NCBI RefSeq assembly: GCF_001422985.1
Contig: NZ_LMNL01000036.1
Coordinates: 131,501 to 195,500, forward strand
Direction of reading: 5' to 3'
DNA: 64,000 bases
From: Methylobacterium sp. Leaf117
GTDB taxonomy: Bacteria > Pseudomonadota > Alphaproteobacteria > Rhizobiales > Beijerinckiaceae
Shown: positions 34,065 to 43,250 of the stretch, in pieces
Layout: every line of letters starts with the position of its first letter
Position numbering within the stretch: the first letter of the stretch is position 1
Notes under the pieces: generated by a model
What the model saw: only the letters and a program-made list of their open reading frames with translations
The model's database searches: none
What the model was told of the DNA's origin: nothing
Made by a program: the position numbers and the translations under genes

Positions 34065-34431
34065 CGGTCTCGATTGACCCTCGTTCGTCTCGGAGCGTCT
34101 GATGATGCGGCGGGTTCTGGGCGGTCACGACACCGCCTGAGGCAGGCTCGTCGCTGGCGCCGCGTGATCCGGGTCCGATGTGTCCGTGATCGCTTTCGCC
34201 GTGCTTTGCCGTCTCTGTCCGTTGACCAAGGCCCGCTCTGAGCGTCCAGGCGTCCTTCGGTTTTCAGGCACGAAGTTGACCAAGCTCCAGCGCGTCGTCC
34301 CGCGCGCACCAGCCTGATCGTGGGGAGATCTTCTAAGGGTGTCGCAGACCGAAGCCACAACCCGCCTTACCTCAGTCCATCTTGATGGACCGTTCGCGAT
34401 CTGCCGGCGAGACTAGCCGTTCGCCGAGAGG
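34065..34431. other. Intergenic region between prmC and the DUF4167 gene
   Basis: 367 bp. It should hold the leader of the DUF4167 gene. TTGACCAAG occurs twice on the plus strand (near 34222 and 34277). A T run (GTTTTTTGTC) just inside the prmC end at 34440-34450 is on the wrong strand to be a prmC terminator. No RNA gene seen. Confidence 0.4.
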
Positions 34432-35424
34432 TCAACAAGCGTTTTTTGTCCTCCCGCCGGGTGAGACCTCAGTTTTTCCGATTTTCACACCCTCCCGGCC
34501 GGTTCTGACCGTCTCGTCAGGGGCGAAGGTCACCACCCGGGCATGTCCAGCGAGGTCGTAAGTGATCCGCCCAATCCCGAGCCCGGCCTCGCGACCGAGA
34601 GTGGCCACCGCGTCCGCCTGGTCGTAGCCGACCTCGAAAACAAGTGCGCCGCCGGCAGCGAGCCCGGCCGGGCCGTCCGTGAGCGCCGCGATGATCGACC
34701 GGTAGGCATCGAGCCCGTCCGCCCCCCCGTCAAGCGCCACAGCCGGATCATGCTCACGCACCTCGACGTCCAGGTCCTGGATCGTCGCGCTCGGGATGTA
34801 GGGCGGGTTGGAGACGACGAGGTCGAAGGAGCCCGCGAGGGCTGCTGTCCAATCCGCCACCACGAAGGCGGCGCGGGCACCGACGCCGTGCGCCTGCGCA
34901 TTCGCGCGGGCCTGAAGCAGAGTCGCCTTCGAACGATCGACGCCGATGGCGGTGCTGTTGGGAAGCTCGTTGAGCAACGCCACGAGAATGCAGCCGGAGC
35001 CGGTGCCGAGATCGAGGAGACGCAGCGGCGTGCGGCGGTCGGGATGCAGCGCCAGGGCCGTTTCCACCAGGGTCTCGGTGTCGGCGCGGGGAACCAGTGT
35101 CTCGGGGGCGAGCCCGAAGGACAGGCCCCAGAACTCCCAGGCGCCGACGATCCGGGCCACCGGCTCGCCCCCGAGCCGGCGGGCCAGAGCAGCCGAGAGT
35201 TTGGCCGCATCGTCCGTTCCCAGGGGAGTCCGGCCCCTGAGGACGAGATCGGTCGAGGTCAGGCGCAGCACGTCGAGCAGGAGAAACCGGGCGTCGCTCG
35301 CCGCGATGCGTTGAGCGGTGAGCCGGTCGGTCATCACCCGCAGGGCCTCGGTCCGGCTCATGGCCGGATCGAATGGAGGCGCCTCGGCGTCGCCGACCCA
35401 TTCCGGCGCGGCCCCGCCCGTCAT
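34432..35424 (-). CDS. prmC: Peptide chain release factor N5-glutamine methyltransferase
   Basis: 330 residues from ATG 35424, 20 bp after prfA; a second candidate start is ATG 35361. PrmC methylates the GGQ glutamine of RF1/RF2. Visible: N-terminal helical domain (ARFLLLDVLRLTSTDLVLRG), SAM site LLDLGTGSGCILVALL, and catalytic VVSNPPYIPS. The C-terminal about 25 residues are an extension after the usual family end. Placed next to its substrate gene prfA, the classical arrangement. Confidence 0.94.
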   Translation of the reverse strand: MTGGAAPEWVGDAEAPPFDPAMSRTEALRVMTDRLTAQRIAASDARFLLLDVLRLTSTDLVLRGRTPLGTDDAAKLSAALARRLGGEPVARIVGAWEFWGLSFGLAPETLVPRADTETLVETALALHPDRRTPLRLLDLGTGSGCILVALLNELPNSTAIGVDRSKATLLQARANAQAHGVGARAAFVVADWTAALAGSFDLVVSNPPYIPSATIQDLDVEVREHDPAVALDGGADGLDAYRSIIAALTDGPAGLAAGGALVFEVGYDQADAVATLGREAGLGIGRITYDLAGHARVVTFAPDETVRTGREGVKIGKTEVSPGGRTKNAC

Positions 35425-35443
35425 CGGTCCGAAGCAACGGTCA

Positions 35444-36529
35444 TCAGGCCATACCCTCGGCCGCCAGCAACTCGGCCTGATGCTCGGTGACGAGGGCGTC
35501 CACCAGTTCATCCAGGGCCTCGCCGGCCAGGACTTCCTCCAGCTTGTAGAGGGTCAGGTTGATGCGGTGATCGGTAACCCGGGCCTGGGGGAAATTGTAG
35601 GTGCGGATGCGCTCCGAGCGGTCGCCCGAGCCGACCTGCGACTTGCGGTCGGCGGCGCGAGCGCTGTCCTTGGCGGTCCGCTCGGCGTCGTAGAGCTTCG
35701 CGCGTAGCAGCGACATCGCGCGGGCCCGGTTCTTGTGCTGGGAGCGCTCCTCCTGGACGAAAATCACGATCCCGCTCGGAAGATGCGTGATGCGGATGGC
35801 CGATTCCGTTTTGTTGACGTGCTGGCCGCCGGCACCCTGCGACCGCATCGTATCGATCTTCAGATCCGCATCGTTGACGACGATGTCGACCTCCTCCGCC
35901 TCGGGCAGAACGGCCACGGTCGCTGCGGAGGTGTGGATGCGCCCCTGCGCTTCGGTGTCCGGCACCCGTTGGACCCGGTGGGCGCCGCTTTCGAACTTCA
36001 GGCGGGCGAACACGCCCTTGCCCTTCACCTCGGCGATGACCTCGCGATAGCCGCCGACGGTGCCCTCACTCTCCGAGATGACCTCGACCTTCCAGCCCTT
36101 CGCATCGGCATACTTGCCGTACATCCGGAACAGGTCACCGGCGAACAGGGCCGCCTCGTCCCCGCCGGTGCCGGCCCGGATTTCCAGGATGGCGCTCTTC
36201 TCGTCGGCGGAATCCTTCGGCAGCAGGATCAGCTGCAATGCCCTGTAGGCGGATTCCAATCCGGCCTCGGCCTCCGGCTTCTCGTCGGCGGCGAGCGCCC
36301 GCATCTCGGAATCGCCGCCGGGCTCGTCGATCAGCGCCTGGATGTCGGCCAGATTCCGCGCGGCGGCGCGATAGGCGTGGATCGCCGCGACGACGCCCTC
36401 CAGTTCGGACAACTCGCGTGACAATTGCACGAAGGTGTCGGAATCCGCCGAGCCGGCGCTCAGCGTGGCCGTCACGATGTCGTGGCGCGTCAGGATCGCG
36501 TCGAGGCGTTCTGCAGGAATAGGGGTCAT
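35444..36529 (-). CDS. prfA: Peptide chain release factor 1
   Basis: 361 residues, normal RF1 length. GGQ at 234-236 in RSQGAGGQHVNKTESAIRIT hydrolyses peptidyl-tRNA; the codon-recognition region includes a VPDTEAQGRIHTSAATVAVLPE-type stretch. Recognises UAG and UAA. In the minus-strand series lysC-ptsP-prfA-prmC; 81 bp separate it from ptsP. Confidence 0.97.
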   Translation of the reverse strand: MTPIPAERLDAILTRHDIVTATLSAGSADSDTFVQLSRELSELEGVVAAIHAYRAAARNLADIQALIDEPGGDSEMRALAADEKPEAEAGLESAYRALQLILLPKDSADEKSAILEIRAGTGGDEAALFAGDLFRMYGKYADAKGWKVEVISESEGTVGGYREVIAEVKGKGVFARLKFESGAHRVQRVPDTEAQGRIHTSAATVAVLPEAEEVDIVVNDADLKIDTMRSQGAGGQHVNKTESAIRITHLPSGIVIFVQEERSQHKNRARAMSLLRAKLYDAERTAKDSARAADRKSQVGSGDRSERIRTYNFPQARVTDHRINLTLYKLEEVLAGEALDELVDALVTEHQAELLAAEGMA

Positions 36530-36610
36530 CGCCCGTCGAAAACTCTCACCAGGAACAAGGGCTCGTCGGACCGGAAGCCAGATCGACGACGGGGTCGCGG
36601 CACGACCCAG

Positions 36611-38875
36611 TTAGATAGGAACCCCGTGCGCCTTCGCGAAGGCCGCCAGGGCTGGCCGCAGGGTGGCACCGTCGCCGGCCCGGGCCAGTTCGGTGTCGAT
36701 CAGGTCGGAGACCGCGTTCACGTCGAGCCCCAGCACCATGGCCTTGACCGGGCCGATGGCGGCCGGAGACATCGAGAGGTGTCGGAAGCCGAGGCCGATC
36801 AGCGCCATGGCTTCCAGCGGGCGACCGCCGATCTCTCCGCACACGGTGGCCGGGCAGCCGGCCGCGGCCGCCCGCTCGGCGATGATCCGGAAGGCCCGCA
36901 TGGCCGGGACGCTCAGGGTGTCGAAGCGGTCCGCGACGCGCCGGTTCTCGCGGTCGACCGCGAACAGGAACTGCATCAGGTCGTTGGACCCCACAGACAG
37001 GAAGTCCGCTGCCTTGGCGATCTCGTCGATCTGGAACAGCAGAGAGGGCACCTCCACCATCACGCCGAGCTTGCAGTCGCTCGGCAGGGCGTGGCCGTGG
37101 CGGCGCAGATGCGCCTTCTCGCGCTCGACGATGGCCTTGGCGCGGGTGAACTCGTCCACCGTTGCCACCATGGGAAACATGATCTTCAGCGGTCGGCCGC
37201 CCGAAGCCTTGAGCAGGGCGCGCAACTGAACCCGCAGCAGAGCCGGGCGGTCGAGGCCGATGCGAATCGCACGCCAGCCCAGGGCCGGATTCTCTTCCTC
37301 CAGAGCCGGCATGTAGGGCAGGATCTTGTCGCCGCCGATATCGAGGGTGCGAATGGTCACCGGAAGGTCACCGGTCGCGGCGAACACAGCTTCGTACAGC
37401 GTCTGCTGCTCGGCCGCCGACGGCATGCGTTGGGCCACCATGAACTGCAGCTCGGTGCGGAACAGGCCGATGCCGTCCGCGCCGGTCTCGTGCAGATGGG
37501 TCAGGTCGATCAGAAGGCCGGCATTGAGCTGCAGGCCGATCTTGGTGCCGTCGAGGGTGACGGCGGGCACGTCGCGCAGCGCCCGGTACTGCTCCTGCCG
37601 GCGGGCGCGGAGGCGCACCATCTCGGCATAGGCCGCCTCGATCTCGGGCCCCGGCCGGACCTGGATCTCGCCGGTGGCGCCGTCGACGATGATCGCGTCG
37701 CCGGCATCGCACAGGGCCGTGGCGTTGGCGATCTCACCGACCGCCGGAATGCCGAGCGCCCGGGCCACGATGGCGATGTGGCTGGTCGGGCCGCCTTCCT
37801 CCAGCACGACGCCCCGCAGGGCCGTGCGGTCGTAGTCGAGCAGGGCTGCCGGCCCCATCGAGCGGGCGACCAGGATCGCGTTCTCGGGCAGCACGCGCTG
37901 GACCCCGTTGCCCTCGGCACCGATCAGGGTGCGCAACAGGCGGTTGGCGAGGTCGTCGAGGTCGTGCAGCCGGTCGCGCAGGTACGGGTCGCTCTGGCGC
38001 ATCATCCGGGCGCGGTTGTCCGACTGGACGCGCTCGACAGCGGCCTCGGCCGTGAGTCCGGAATGCACGGCCTCGCGCATCCGGCGCAGCCAGCCCTTGT
38101 CATGCGCGAACATGCGCACCGTCTCCAGCACCTCGCGCGATTCCCCCGTGCCGATGCTGTCGCCGCGTTCGACCAGGTCGTCGATGGCCGAGCGGACCTC
38201 GCCAATGGCAAGCTCCAGCCGCTCGACCTCGCGCTCGACATTCTCGGCGATGAGCTTCTTGATGACGATGCGTGGCTCATGCAGCACCACGTGCCCGAGG
38301 CCGATGCCATCGGCGAGCGCCACGCCGCGCTGGCTCACCGGCCGGCGCGCCGCCGAGCCCGCGCCCGGCGCCAGGGCCTGAAGCTCGCCCGAGGCGATCA
38401 TCTCCGACAGCACCATGGCGGTGGTCTGGAGCGCTTCGATCTCCTCCTCGGAATAGACCCGGTAGGTCTTGTTCTGAACGACGAGGACGCCGAGCGTGTT
38501 GCCGGCGCGCAGGAGTGGCACGCCGAGGAAGGCGTGATAGGCCTCTTCACCCGTTTCCGGTCGATACGAGAAGGCCGGGTGCGACTGCGCGTCGGAGAGC
38601 GACAGCGGCTCGGCCGTCTTGGCGATGAGGCCGACGAGGCCCTCGTCCGCCCGCATCCGGGTCAGGTGGACCGCTTCGCGGTTCAGGCCCTCGGTGGCAA
38701 ATAGTTCGAGAATATTGTCATCGCTGAGCACATAGACCGAGCACACCTCGGCGATCACGTTGGCGGCGATCAGCGTGACGATGCGGTCGAGGCGAGCCTG
38801 TGGGCTGACCGGCTCCGCCATCGCTTCGCGGAGGCGGCGCAGAAGCAGGCGCGGGCCTCCGGGCGCAGCGGGCAT
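36611..38875 (-). CDS. ptsP: Phosphoenolpyruvate--protein phosphotransferase PtsP (EI-Ntr)
   Basis: 754 residues from ATG 38875 (SD GAGGAG just upstream on the minus strand). PtsP starts the nitrogen-related PTS, passing phosphate from PEP to NPr. Layout: N-terminal GAF sensor (about 20-165), linker, PEP-utilising N-domain with phospho-histidine in GGPTSHIAIVARALGIPAV, and a TIM-barrel PEP-binding domain (GIGLFRTELQFM, FPMVATVDEF, SVGSNDLMQF, VCGEIGG). The GAF binds glutamine in related proteins. Downstream PTS-Ntr genes are not in this window. Confidence 0.95.
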   Translation of the reverse strand: MPAAPGGPRLLLRRLREAMAEPVSPQARLDRIVTLIAANVIAEVCSVYVLSDDNILELFATEGLNREAVHLTRMRADEGLVGLIAKTAEPLSLSDAQSHPAFSYRPETGEEAYHAFLGVPLLRAGNTLGVLVVQNKTYRVYSEEEIEALQTTAMVLSEMIASGELQALAPGAGSAARRPVSQRGVALADGIGLGHVVLHEPRIVIKKLIAENVEREVERLELAIGEVRSAIDDLVERGDSIGTGESREVLETVRMFAHDKGWLRRMREAVHSGLTAEAAVERVQSDNRARMMRQSDPYLRDRLHDLDDLANRLLRTLIGAEGNGVQRVLPENAILVARSMGPAALLDYDRTALRGVVLEEGGPTSHIAIVARALGIPAVGEIANATALCDAGDAIIVDGATGEIQVRPGPEIEAAYAEMVRLRARRQEQYRALRDVPAVTLDGTKIGLQLNAGLLIDLTHLHETGADGIGLFRTELQFMVAQRMPSAAEQQTLYEAVFAATGDLPVTIRTLDIGGDKILPYMPALEEENPALGWRAIRIGLDRPALLRVQLRALLKASGGRPLKIMFPMVATVDEFTRAKAIVEREKAHLRRHGHALPSDCKLGVMVEVPSLLFQIDEIAKAADFLSVGSNDLMQFLFAVDRENRRVADRFDTLSVPAMRAFRIIAERAAAAGCPATVCGEIGGRPLEAMALIGLGFRHLSMSPAAIGPVKAMVLGLDVNAVSDLIDTELARAGDGATLRPALAAFAKAHGVPI

Positions 38876-38942
38876 GGTCTCCTCGATCCGGCTTCGGCCG
38901 CGGGCTCCGGTCCGCGCGCAGGCGTGCGCGCGCTCCGGCTCG

Positions 38943-40178
38943 TCAGGCCTGGTCGAGGCCGTATAGCGAGTGGAGCGTGCGAACGGCAAGCTCCGTATAG
39001 GCGGCATCGATGAGGACGGAGAACTTGATCTCCGATGTGGTGATGGCCCGGATGTTGATGCCTTTTTCAGCCAGCGCCCTGAAAGCCTTGGCGGCGACGC
39101 CCGCGTGGCTGCGCATTCCGACGCCGATGGCCGAGACCTTCACCACGTCGGTGGCCCCCTCGATCTGGGCGAAGGCGATCACACCGCTCTGCGCGTCGAG
39201 GATCTTGCGGGCGCGATCGTAGTCGGCCGAGGGGACCGTGAAGGTCATGTCGGTGGTCGACTGATCGCCCGACACGGTCTGGATGATCATGTCGACGTTG
39301 ATGTTGGCGTCCGCCAGGGGCCCGAAGATGGCGGCGGCGATGCCGGGGCTGTCCTTCACGCGACGAAGCGTGATCTGCGCCTCGTCCCGGGAGAAGGCGA
39401 TCCCGGTGATGATCTGCTGTTCCACGATGTCGTCCTCGTCGCAGATGAGGGTGCCGGGCCGGGCATTGTCCGGCGGATCGAAGGAGGAGCGCACCGTGGT
39501 CGGCACGCGATGGACCATGGCGAGTTCGACGGAGCGGACCTGCAGGACCTTGGCGCCGAGCGACGCCATCTCGAGCATTTCCTCGAAGGTCACGCGCTCC
39601 ATGCGCTTTGCCTTCTGCACCACGCGCGGATCGGTGGTATAGACGCCGTCGACGTCGGTATAGATGTCGCAGCGCTCGGCCCCGATGGCGGCCGCGATGG
39701 CGACAGCGCTGGTATCGGAGCCGCCGCGCCCCAGGGTGGTGACCCGGCCGGTGGCCTCGTTCATGCCCTGGAAGCCGGCGATGACCGCGACTTCGCCGCG
39801 CTGGAAACCCGCATTGAGGCGCGCGCCGTCGATGCCCTCGATGCGGGCCGAGCCGTGCGCGTCCGAAGTCAGGATCGGGATCTGCCAGCCCTGCCACGAG
39901 CGGGCCTGGATACCGATCTTCTGGAGAGCGATGGCCAGGAGCCCGGCGGTGACGAGTTCGCCCGAGGCCACCACGGCGTCGTACTCGGCCTCGTCGTAGA
40001 TCGGATTGGCGTCCTTGACCCAGGCGACGAGCTCGTTGGTCTTGCCCGACATCGCAGAGACCACCACGGCGACCTCGTAGCCGGCTGCGACCTCGCGCGC
40101 CACGTGGGCGGCCACGTTGCGGATGCGCTCGACATTGGCGACGGACGTGCCGCCGAACTTCATCACCAGACGGGGCAT
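38943..40178 (-). CDS. lysC: Aspartate kinase
   Basis: 411 residues from ATG 40178 (MPRLVMKFGGTSVANVERI); the open frame runs on to 40550 without family content. First step from aspartate to lysine, threonine, methionine and diaminopimelate. Visible: KFGGTSV, TLGRGGSDTSAVAIAAAI, CDIYTDVDGVYTTDPRVV, and two C-terminal ACT domains (PGIAAAIFGPLADANINVDMI; AKAFRALAEKGINIRAITTS) which give allosteric feedback by Lys/Thr. Diverges from ubiG across 259 bp containing a 19-bp tandem repeat. Confidence 0.96.
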   Translation of the reverse strand: MPRLVMKFGGTSVANVERIRNVAAHVAREVAAGYEVAVVVSAMSGKTNELVAWVKDANPIYDEAEYDAVVASGELVTAGLLAIALQKIGIQARSWQGWQIPILTSDAHGSARIEGIDGARLNAGFQRGEVAVIAGFQGMNEATGRVTTLGRGGSDTSAVAIAAAIGAERCDIYTDVDGVYTTDPRVVQKAKRMERVTFEEMLEMASLGAKVLQVRSVELAMVHRVPTTVRSSFDPPDNARPGTLICDEDDIVEQQIITGIAFSRDEAQITLRRVKDSPGIAAAIFGPLADANINVDMIIQTVSGDQSTTDMTFTVPSADYDRARKILDAQSGVIAFAQIEGATDVVKVSAIGVGMRSHAGVAAKAFRALAEKGINIRAITTSEIKFSVLIDAAYTELAVRTLHSLYGLDQA

Positions 40179-40217
40179 GTTCTCACCAGATGGAGCCTGT
40201 CGCGTCCGCGACGCGTC

Positions 40218-40292
40218 GCAAGAGCCAGGGGTAGTGGCAAGAGCCAAGGATAGCGGCAGGAGCCAGGGAAAGCGCAACAGCCAGGGATTCGG
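40218..40292. repeat. 19-bp tandem repeat, about four copies
   Basis: Units at 40218-40236, 40237-40255 and 40256-40274 plus an 18-bp partial copy to 40292, consensus GCAAGAGCCAGGGATAGCG with 3-4 differences. Lies in the lysC leader, between divergent lysC and ubiG, so copy number could affect expression. Confidence 0.75.
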
Positions 40293-40437
40293 CCGGTCTC
40301 GGGTCGAAATTTCCACGCCCCGTACGGCCTGCCGCGTCGCTTGGCTGCTGTACCGGACAGGGCTTCGGCGGGTACAAGGGCCGCCCGGGCGTGTCAATAA
40401 GGGGGTACGCCCACCCCGCACGAGACATGCCGAGACG

Positions 40438-41184
40438 ATGACCGGACCCACAGGCGCCTCCATCGACCGCGACGAGGTCGCCCGCTTCGAGGCCATTGCG
40501 GCCACTTGGTGGGACGAGGCCGGCCCGATGCGGGTCCTGCACCGCTTCAACCCGGTCCGCCTCGCTTACGTGCGGGATGCCGCCGCCCGCCATTTCGGGC
40601 GCGACCCGAAGGCGCCTTTTCCCCTCGATGGCCTCGCCCTTGTGGATATCGGCTGCGGCGGCGGCGTCCTGTCCGAGCCGCTGGCGCGCCTCGGTGCAAC
40701 GGTCACGGGCCTCGATCCGGCTCCCACCAACGTCAAGGTGGCCCAGGCCCACGCCGATGCCGAGGGCGTGCCGGTCGATTATCGGGCGCGCACCATCGAG
40801 GACGTGGTGGCCGGCGGCGAGCGCTTCGACATCGTGCTCGCCATGGAGGTGGTGGAGCACGTGGTCGATATGCCGGCCTTCGTGGCACAGGCGGCCTGCG
40901 CGGTGAAGCCGGGCGGCCTGCTGTTCGCCGCCACCATCAACAGGACGCTGCGGTCCTACGCCATGGCCATCGTGGGGGCGGAATACGTCCTCGGCTGGCT
41001 GCCGAAGGGCACCCACGACTGGGACAAATTCGTTCGGCCCGACGAACTCACCCGCGCCGTCGAGGCCGGCGGACTGCGCGTGACCGACACCACGGGCGTG
41101 GTCTTCAACCCGCTCGACGGCTCGTGGCGCCCGAGCCGGGACACCGCAGTCAACTACATGATCGCGGCGCAGCGCCCGGCCTGA
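40438..41184 (+). CDS. ubiG: Ubiquinone biosynthesis O-methyltransferase
   Basis: 248 residues from ATG 40438. UbiG performs both O-methylations in ubiquinone synthesis. Motifs: FEAIAATWWDEAGPMRVLHRFNPVRLAYV at the start, SAM site LVDIGCGGGVLSEPLARLG, VTGLDPAPTNVKVA, and LAMEVVEHV. Ends YMIAAQRP as in alphaproteobacterial UbiG. Divergent from lysC. Confidence 0.95.
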   Translation: MTGPTGASIDRDEVARFEAIAATWWDEAGPMRVLHRFNPVRLAYVRDAAARHFGRDPKAPFPLDGLALVDIGCGGGVLSEPLARLGATVTGLDPAPTNVKVAQAHADAEGVPVDYRARTIEDVVAGGERFDIVLAMEVVEHVVDMPAFVAQAACAVKPGGLLFAATINRTLRSYAMAIVGAEYVLGWLPKGTHDWDKFVRPDELTRAVEAGGLRVTDTTGVVFNPLDGSWRPSRDTAVNYMIAAQRPA

Positions 41185-41234
41185 ACCTTCGGTCTGGCAA
41201 GGGGTTGGTCGGCGTATCCGCCGGGAGATCGCCG

Positions 41235-41813
41235 TTGCTCGAGAAAATTCCGCATGCCGTGGGCGCCGCTCTGTCTGGCCTTAAGGCCGGGCTGGACAGG
41301 ACCGCCTACCGGACCCATTTCGCCGCGGCGCCGGAGGGCCTGACGCTCACCAGTCCCGCCTTCGACGACGGCGCTGCGATGCCGGCGCGCTTCACCGCGG
41401 ACGGGGAAGGCACTTCGCCGCCGCTGGCCTTGACCGGCCTGCCAGCCGGCACTGCCCGCGTCGTGCTGCTCGTCGAGGATGCCGGAAGCCCGACGCCGAA
41501 TCCCCTCGTCCACCTGATCGCCTGGGACCTCGATCCCGATGCGCCGCTGTCGGAAGGCGCGGCGAGCCAAGCCGGTTCGCGTCTCGCTCTCGGCAAGAAT
41601 CTCGAACTTGGCAAGAACAGCTTTCTGAAATCCGGCTGGCTGCCGCCCGATCCGCCCACTGGCCACGGGGCGCACGTCTACCTGTTCCAGACCTATGCCC
41701 TCGACCGGGCGCTGGATCTGCCCGAGCATCCCGGCCGGGGTGCCTTGCTGGAGGCGATGGCGGGACGCGTGCTTGCCAAGGGCTGTCTGGTGGGAACCTA
41801 CGAACGCCCCTGA
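41235..41813 (+). CDS. YbhB/YbcL family (RKIP/PEBP-like) protein
   Basis: 192 residues from TTG 41235 (GGGAG shortly upstream). PEBP fold: LTSPAFDDGAAMPARFTADGEGTSPPLAL, VVLLVEDAGSPTPNPLVHLIAWDL with the conserved ligand-pocket residues, GWLPPDPPTGHGAHVYLFQTYALD. No signal peptide; an amphipathic N-terminal helix (about 1-25) precedes the fold. Bacterial function unclear. Follows ubiG by 50 bp, probably cotranscribed. Confidence 0.83.
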   Translation: MLEKIPHAVGAALSGLKAGLDRTAYRTHFAAAPEGLTLTSPAFDDGAAMPARFTADGEGTSPPLALTGLPAGTARVVLLVEDAGSPTPNPLVHLIAWDLDPDAPLSEGAASQAGSRLALGKNLELGKNSFLKSGWLPPDPPTGHGAHVYLFQTYALDRALDLPEHPGRGALLEAMAGRVLAKGCLVGTYERP

Positions 41814-41816
41814 CGG

Positions 41817-41843
41817 CCGCAGTGCCTGCACTCTGCACTGCGG
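41817..41843 (+). terminator. Hairpin after the YbhB-like gene
   Basis: CCGCAGTGC (41817-41825) and GCACTGCGG (41835-41843) form a perfect 9-bp stem with a 9-nt loop, four bases after the TGA. Another CCGCAGTGC follows near 41849, so alternative pairing is possible. No U run. Confidence 0.5.
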
Positions 41844-41924
41844 TGCCTGCACTTTGGACCGCAGTGCTTGCGCAGGCCGCCGTGTCGGTGCAAGCGCCGA
41901 TGCGAACATCAGGGAGGTGTGGGC

Positions 41925-42899
41925 ATGAAGGCGCTGCTGTGTACCCGACTCGGGGGACCTGAGGATCTGGAACTCGCCGATCTGCCGGACCCGGTGGCCG
42001 GTCCGGGCGAAGCCGTGATCCGCATCACGCTGGCGGCGCTCAACTTCTTCGACACTCTGATCATCGCCGGGCGCTATCAGGTGAAGCCTGAACTCCCGTT
42101 CTCTCCCGGCGGCGAGGCCTGCGGCGTGATCGAGGCTTTGGGCGAGGGGGCCGAGGACTTTTCGGTGGGCGACCGCGTCATCGTCCACCAGAAGTTCGGC
42201 ACCTGCCGCGCGCGGATCGCCGTCGCCACCCGGCACCTCACCCCCGTGCCGGACGGCGTCTCGGACGAGCAGGCCGCTGGGCTGACCATCACCTACGGGA
42301 CCTCGCTCCACGCCCTGCGCGACCGCGCCCGGCTTCAGCCCGGCGAGACCCTGGCGGTGCTCGGTGCCTCGGGCGGCGTCGGCCTCGCGGCAGTGGAACT
42401 CGGGGCGATCCTGGGCGCCCGCGTCATCGCCTGCGCGTCCTCGCCGGAGAAGCTCGCCGTGGCCGAGGCGCACGGCGCCACGATGGGCCTCGATTACGTC
42501 GCCGACAACCTGCGCGAGGGCCTGCGCCGCCTCACCGAGGGGGAGGGGGTCGACGTGATCTATGATCCCATCGGCGGCGACTACGCCGAACCTGCCCTGC
42601 GCTCGCTCGGCTGGAAGGGGCGCTACCTGGTGATCGGGTTCGCTGCCGGTGACATCCCCCGCATTCCCCTCAACCTTGCCCTCCTGAAGGGCATCGACAT
42701 CCAGGGCGTGCACTGGGGCGTCTTCGTCGAGCGCGAGCCCGAGGCGCATCGGGCCAACCAGGAGCAGTTGCTGGCCTGGGTGGCGGAGGGACGCCTGACC
42801 GCCAAGGTCCACGGCGTCTATCCGCTCGCCGAATACGCCAAGGCCCTGGGCATCCTCAAGCGGCGCGAGGCCGTGGGCAAGGTGTTGCTGCGGATGTGA
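41925..42899 (+). CDS. Zinc-free MDR oxidoreductase (NADPH:quinone reductase-like)
   Basis: 324 residues from ATG 41925, with AGGGAGG seven bases upstream. MDR fold: N-terminal GroES-like part (AVIRITLAALNFFDTLIIAGRYQVKP ... FSPGGEACGVIEALGEG), nucleotide-binding LAVLGASGGVGLAAVELG, and VDVIYDPIGGDYAEPALR. It lacks the catalytic and structural zinc cysteines, so it belongs with quinone oxidoreductases rather than alcohol dehydrogenases. Substrate unknown. Confidence 0.87.
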   Translation: MKALLCTRLGGPEDLELADLPDPVAGPGEAVIRITLAALNFFDTLIIAGRYQVKPELPFSPGGEACGVIEALGEGAEDFSVGDRVIVHQKFGTCRARIAVATRHLTPVPDGVSDEQAAGLTITYGTSLHALRDRARLQPGETLAVLGASGGVGLAAVELGAILGARVIACASSPEKLAVAEAHGATMGLDYVADNLREGLRRLTEGEGVDVIYDPIGGDYAEPALRSLGWKGRYLVIGFAAGDIPRIPLNLALLKGIDIQGVHWGVFVEREPEAHRANQEQLLAWVAEGRLTAKVHGVYPLAEYAKALGILKRREAVGKVLLRM

Positions 42900-43250
42900 A
42901 CGGCACGCCTCTTATTCGTCAGTTCTGGCGCCCGTAACTGTGCGACCCTACCCAGGGGGCCGCAGCGCGACGCGCGTCCCTCGATCTTTGACAGGGGGAT
43001 CGCACAGGCTTGTTCCACGAGTCGGAAAGGCTCGAGGAGCACCCCGTCATTCCGGGGCCGCGCAGCGCAGCCCGGGACCCAGAAGCACTGGTGTTGCAAG
43101 GCTTTCCACGGTCGGCGGCTCTGGATAGCCCACCGTCGGCGTCTCTGAATTCCGGGTTCGCCTGCTGCGCCCCGGAATCACGCGCAGTTCAGACGCGGTC
43201 TTCTCCGTACCCAGTTGGAGCGAAGAGCCCGCACCTCGGCTTTCAGCCCC
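42900..43250. other. Convergent intergenic region with a dispersed repeat
   Basis: 351 bp between the MDR and PfkB genes. Most of 43045-43182 is a palindromic dispersed repeat; the remainder shows no gene. A frame on the minus strand (43178-43441) is the antisense part of the kinase gene and is not real. Confidence 0.5.
43045..43182. repeat. Dispersed palindromic repeat, copy A
   Basis: 138 bp bounded by CGTCATTCCGGGGC on the left and its imperfect inverse GCGCCCCGGAATCACG on the right, with inner GAATTCCGGGTTCG matching the left-arm CCCGGGACCC. The same element, better preserved, is at 54707-54822. Similar CGTCATTCCGGGGC-type palindromes are familiar in Hyphomicrobiales genomes. Confidence 0.8.

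Noticed and set aside
32652..34241. 529-residue plus-strand ORF, Val/Ile/Leu-rich and looking like a membrane protein
   Set aside because: Antisense of the DUF4167 repeat tract; the 15-bp repeat yields hydrophobic pseudo-repeats. The minus-strand frame has the real conserved domain.
34430..34435. TTGACC as a -35 box for the DUF4167 gene
   Set aside because: No acceptable -10 at 16-18 bases; it overlaps the prmC stop.
36425..38704. 759-residue plus-strand ORF
   Set aside because: Antisense shadow of prfA and ptsP; Arg/Asp/His-rich composition and no motifs.
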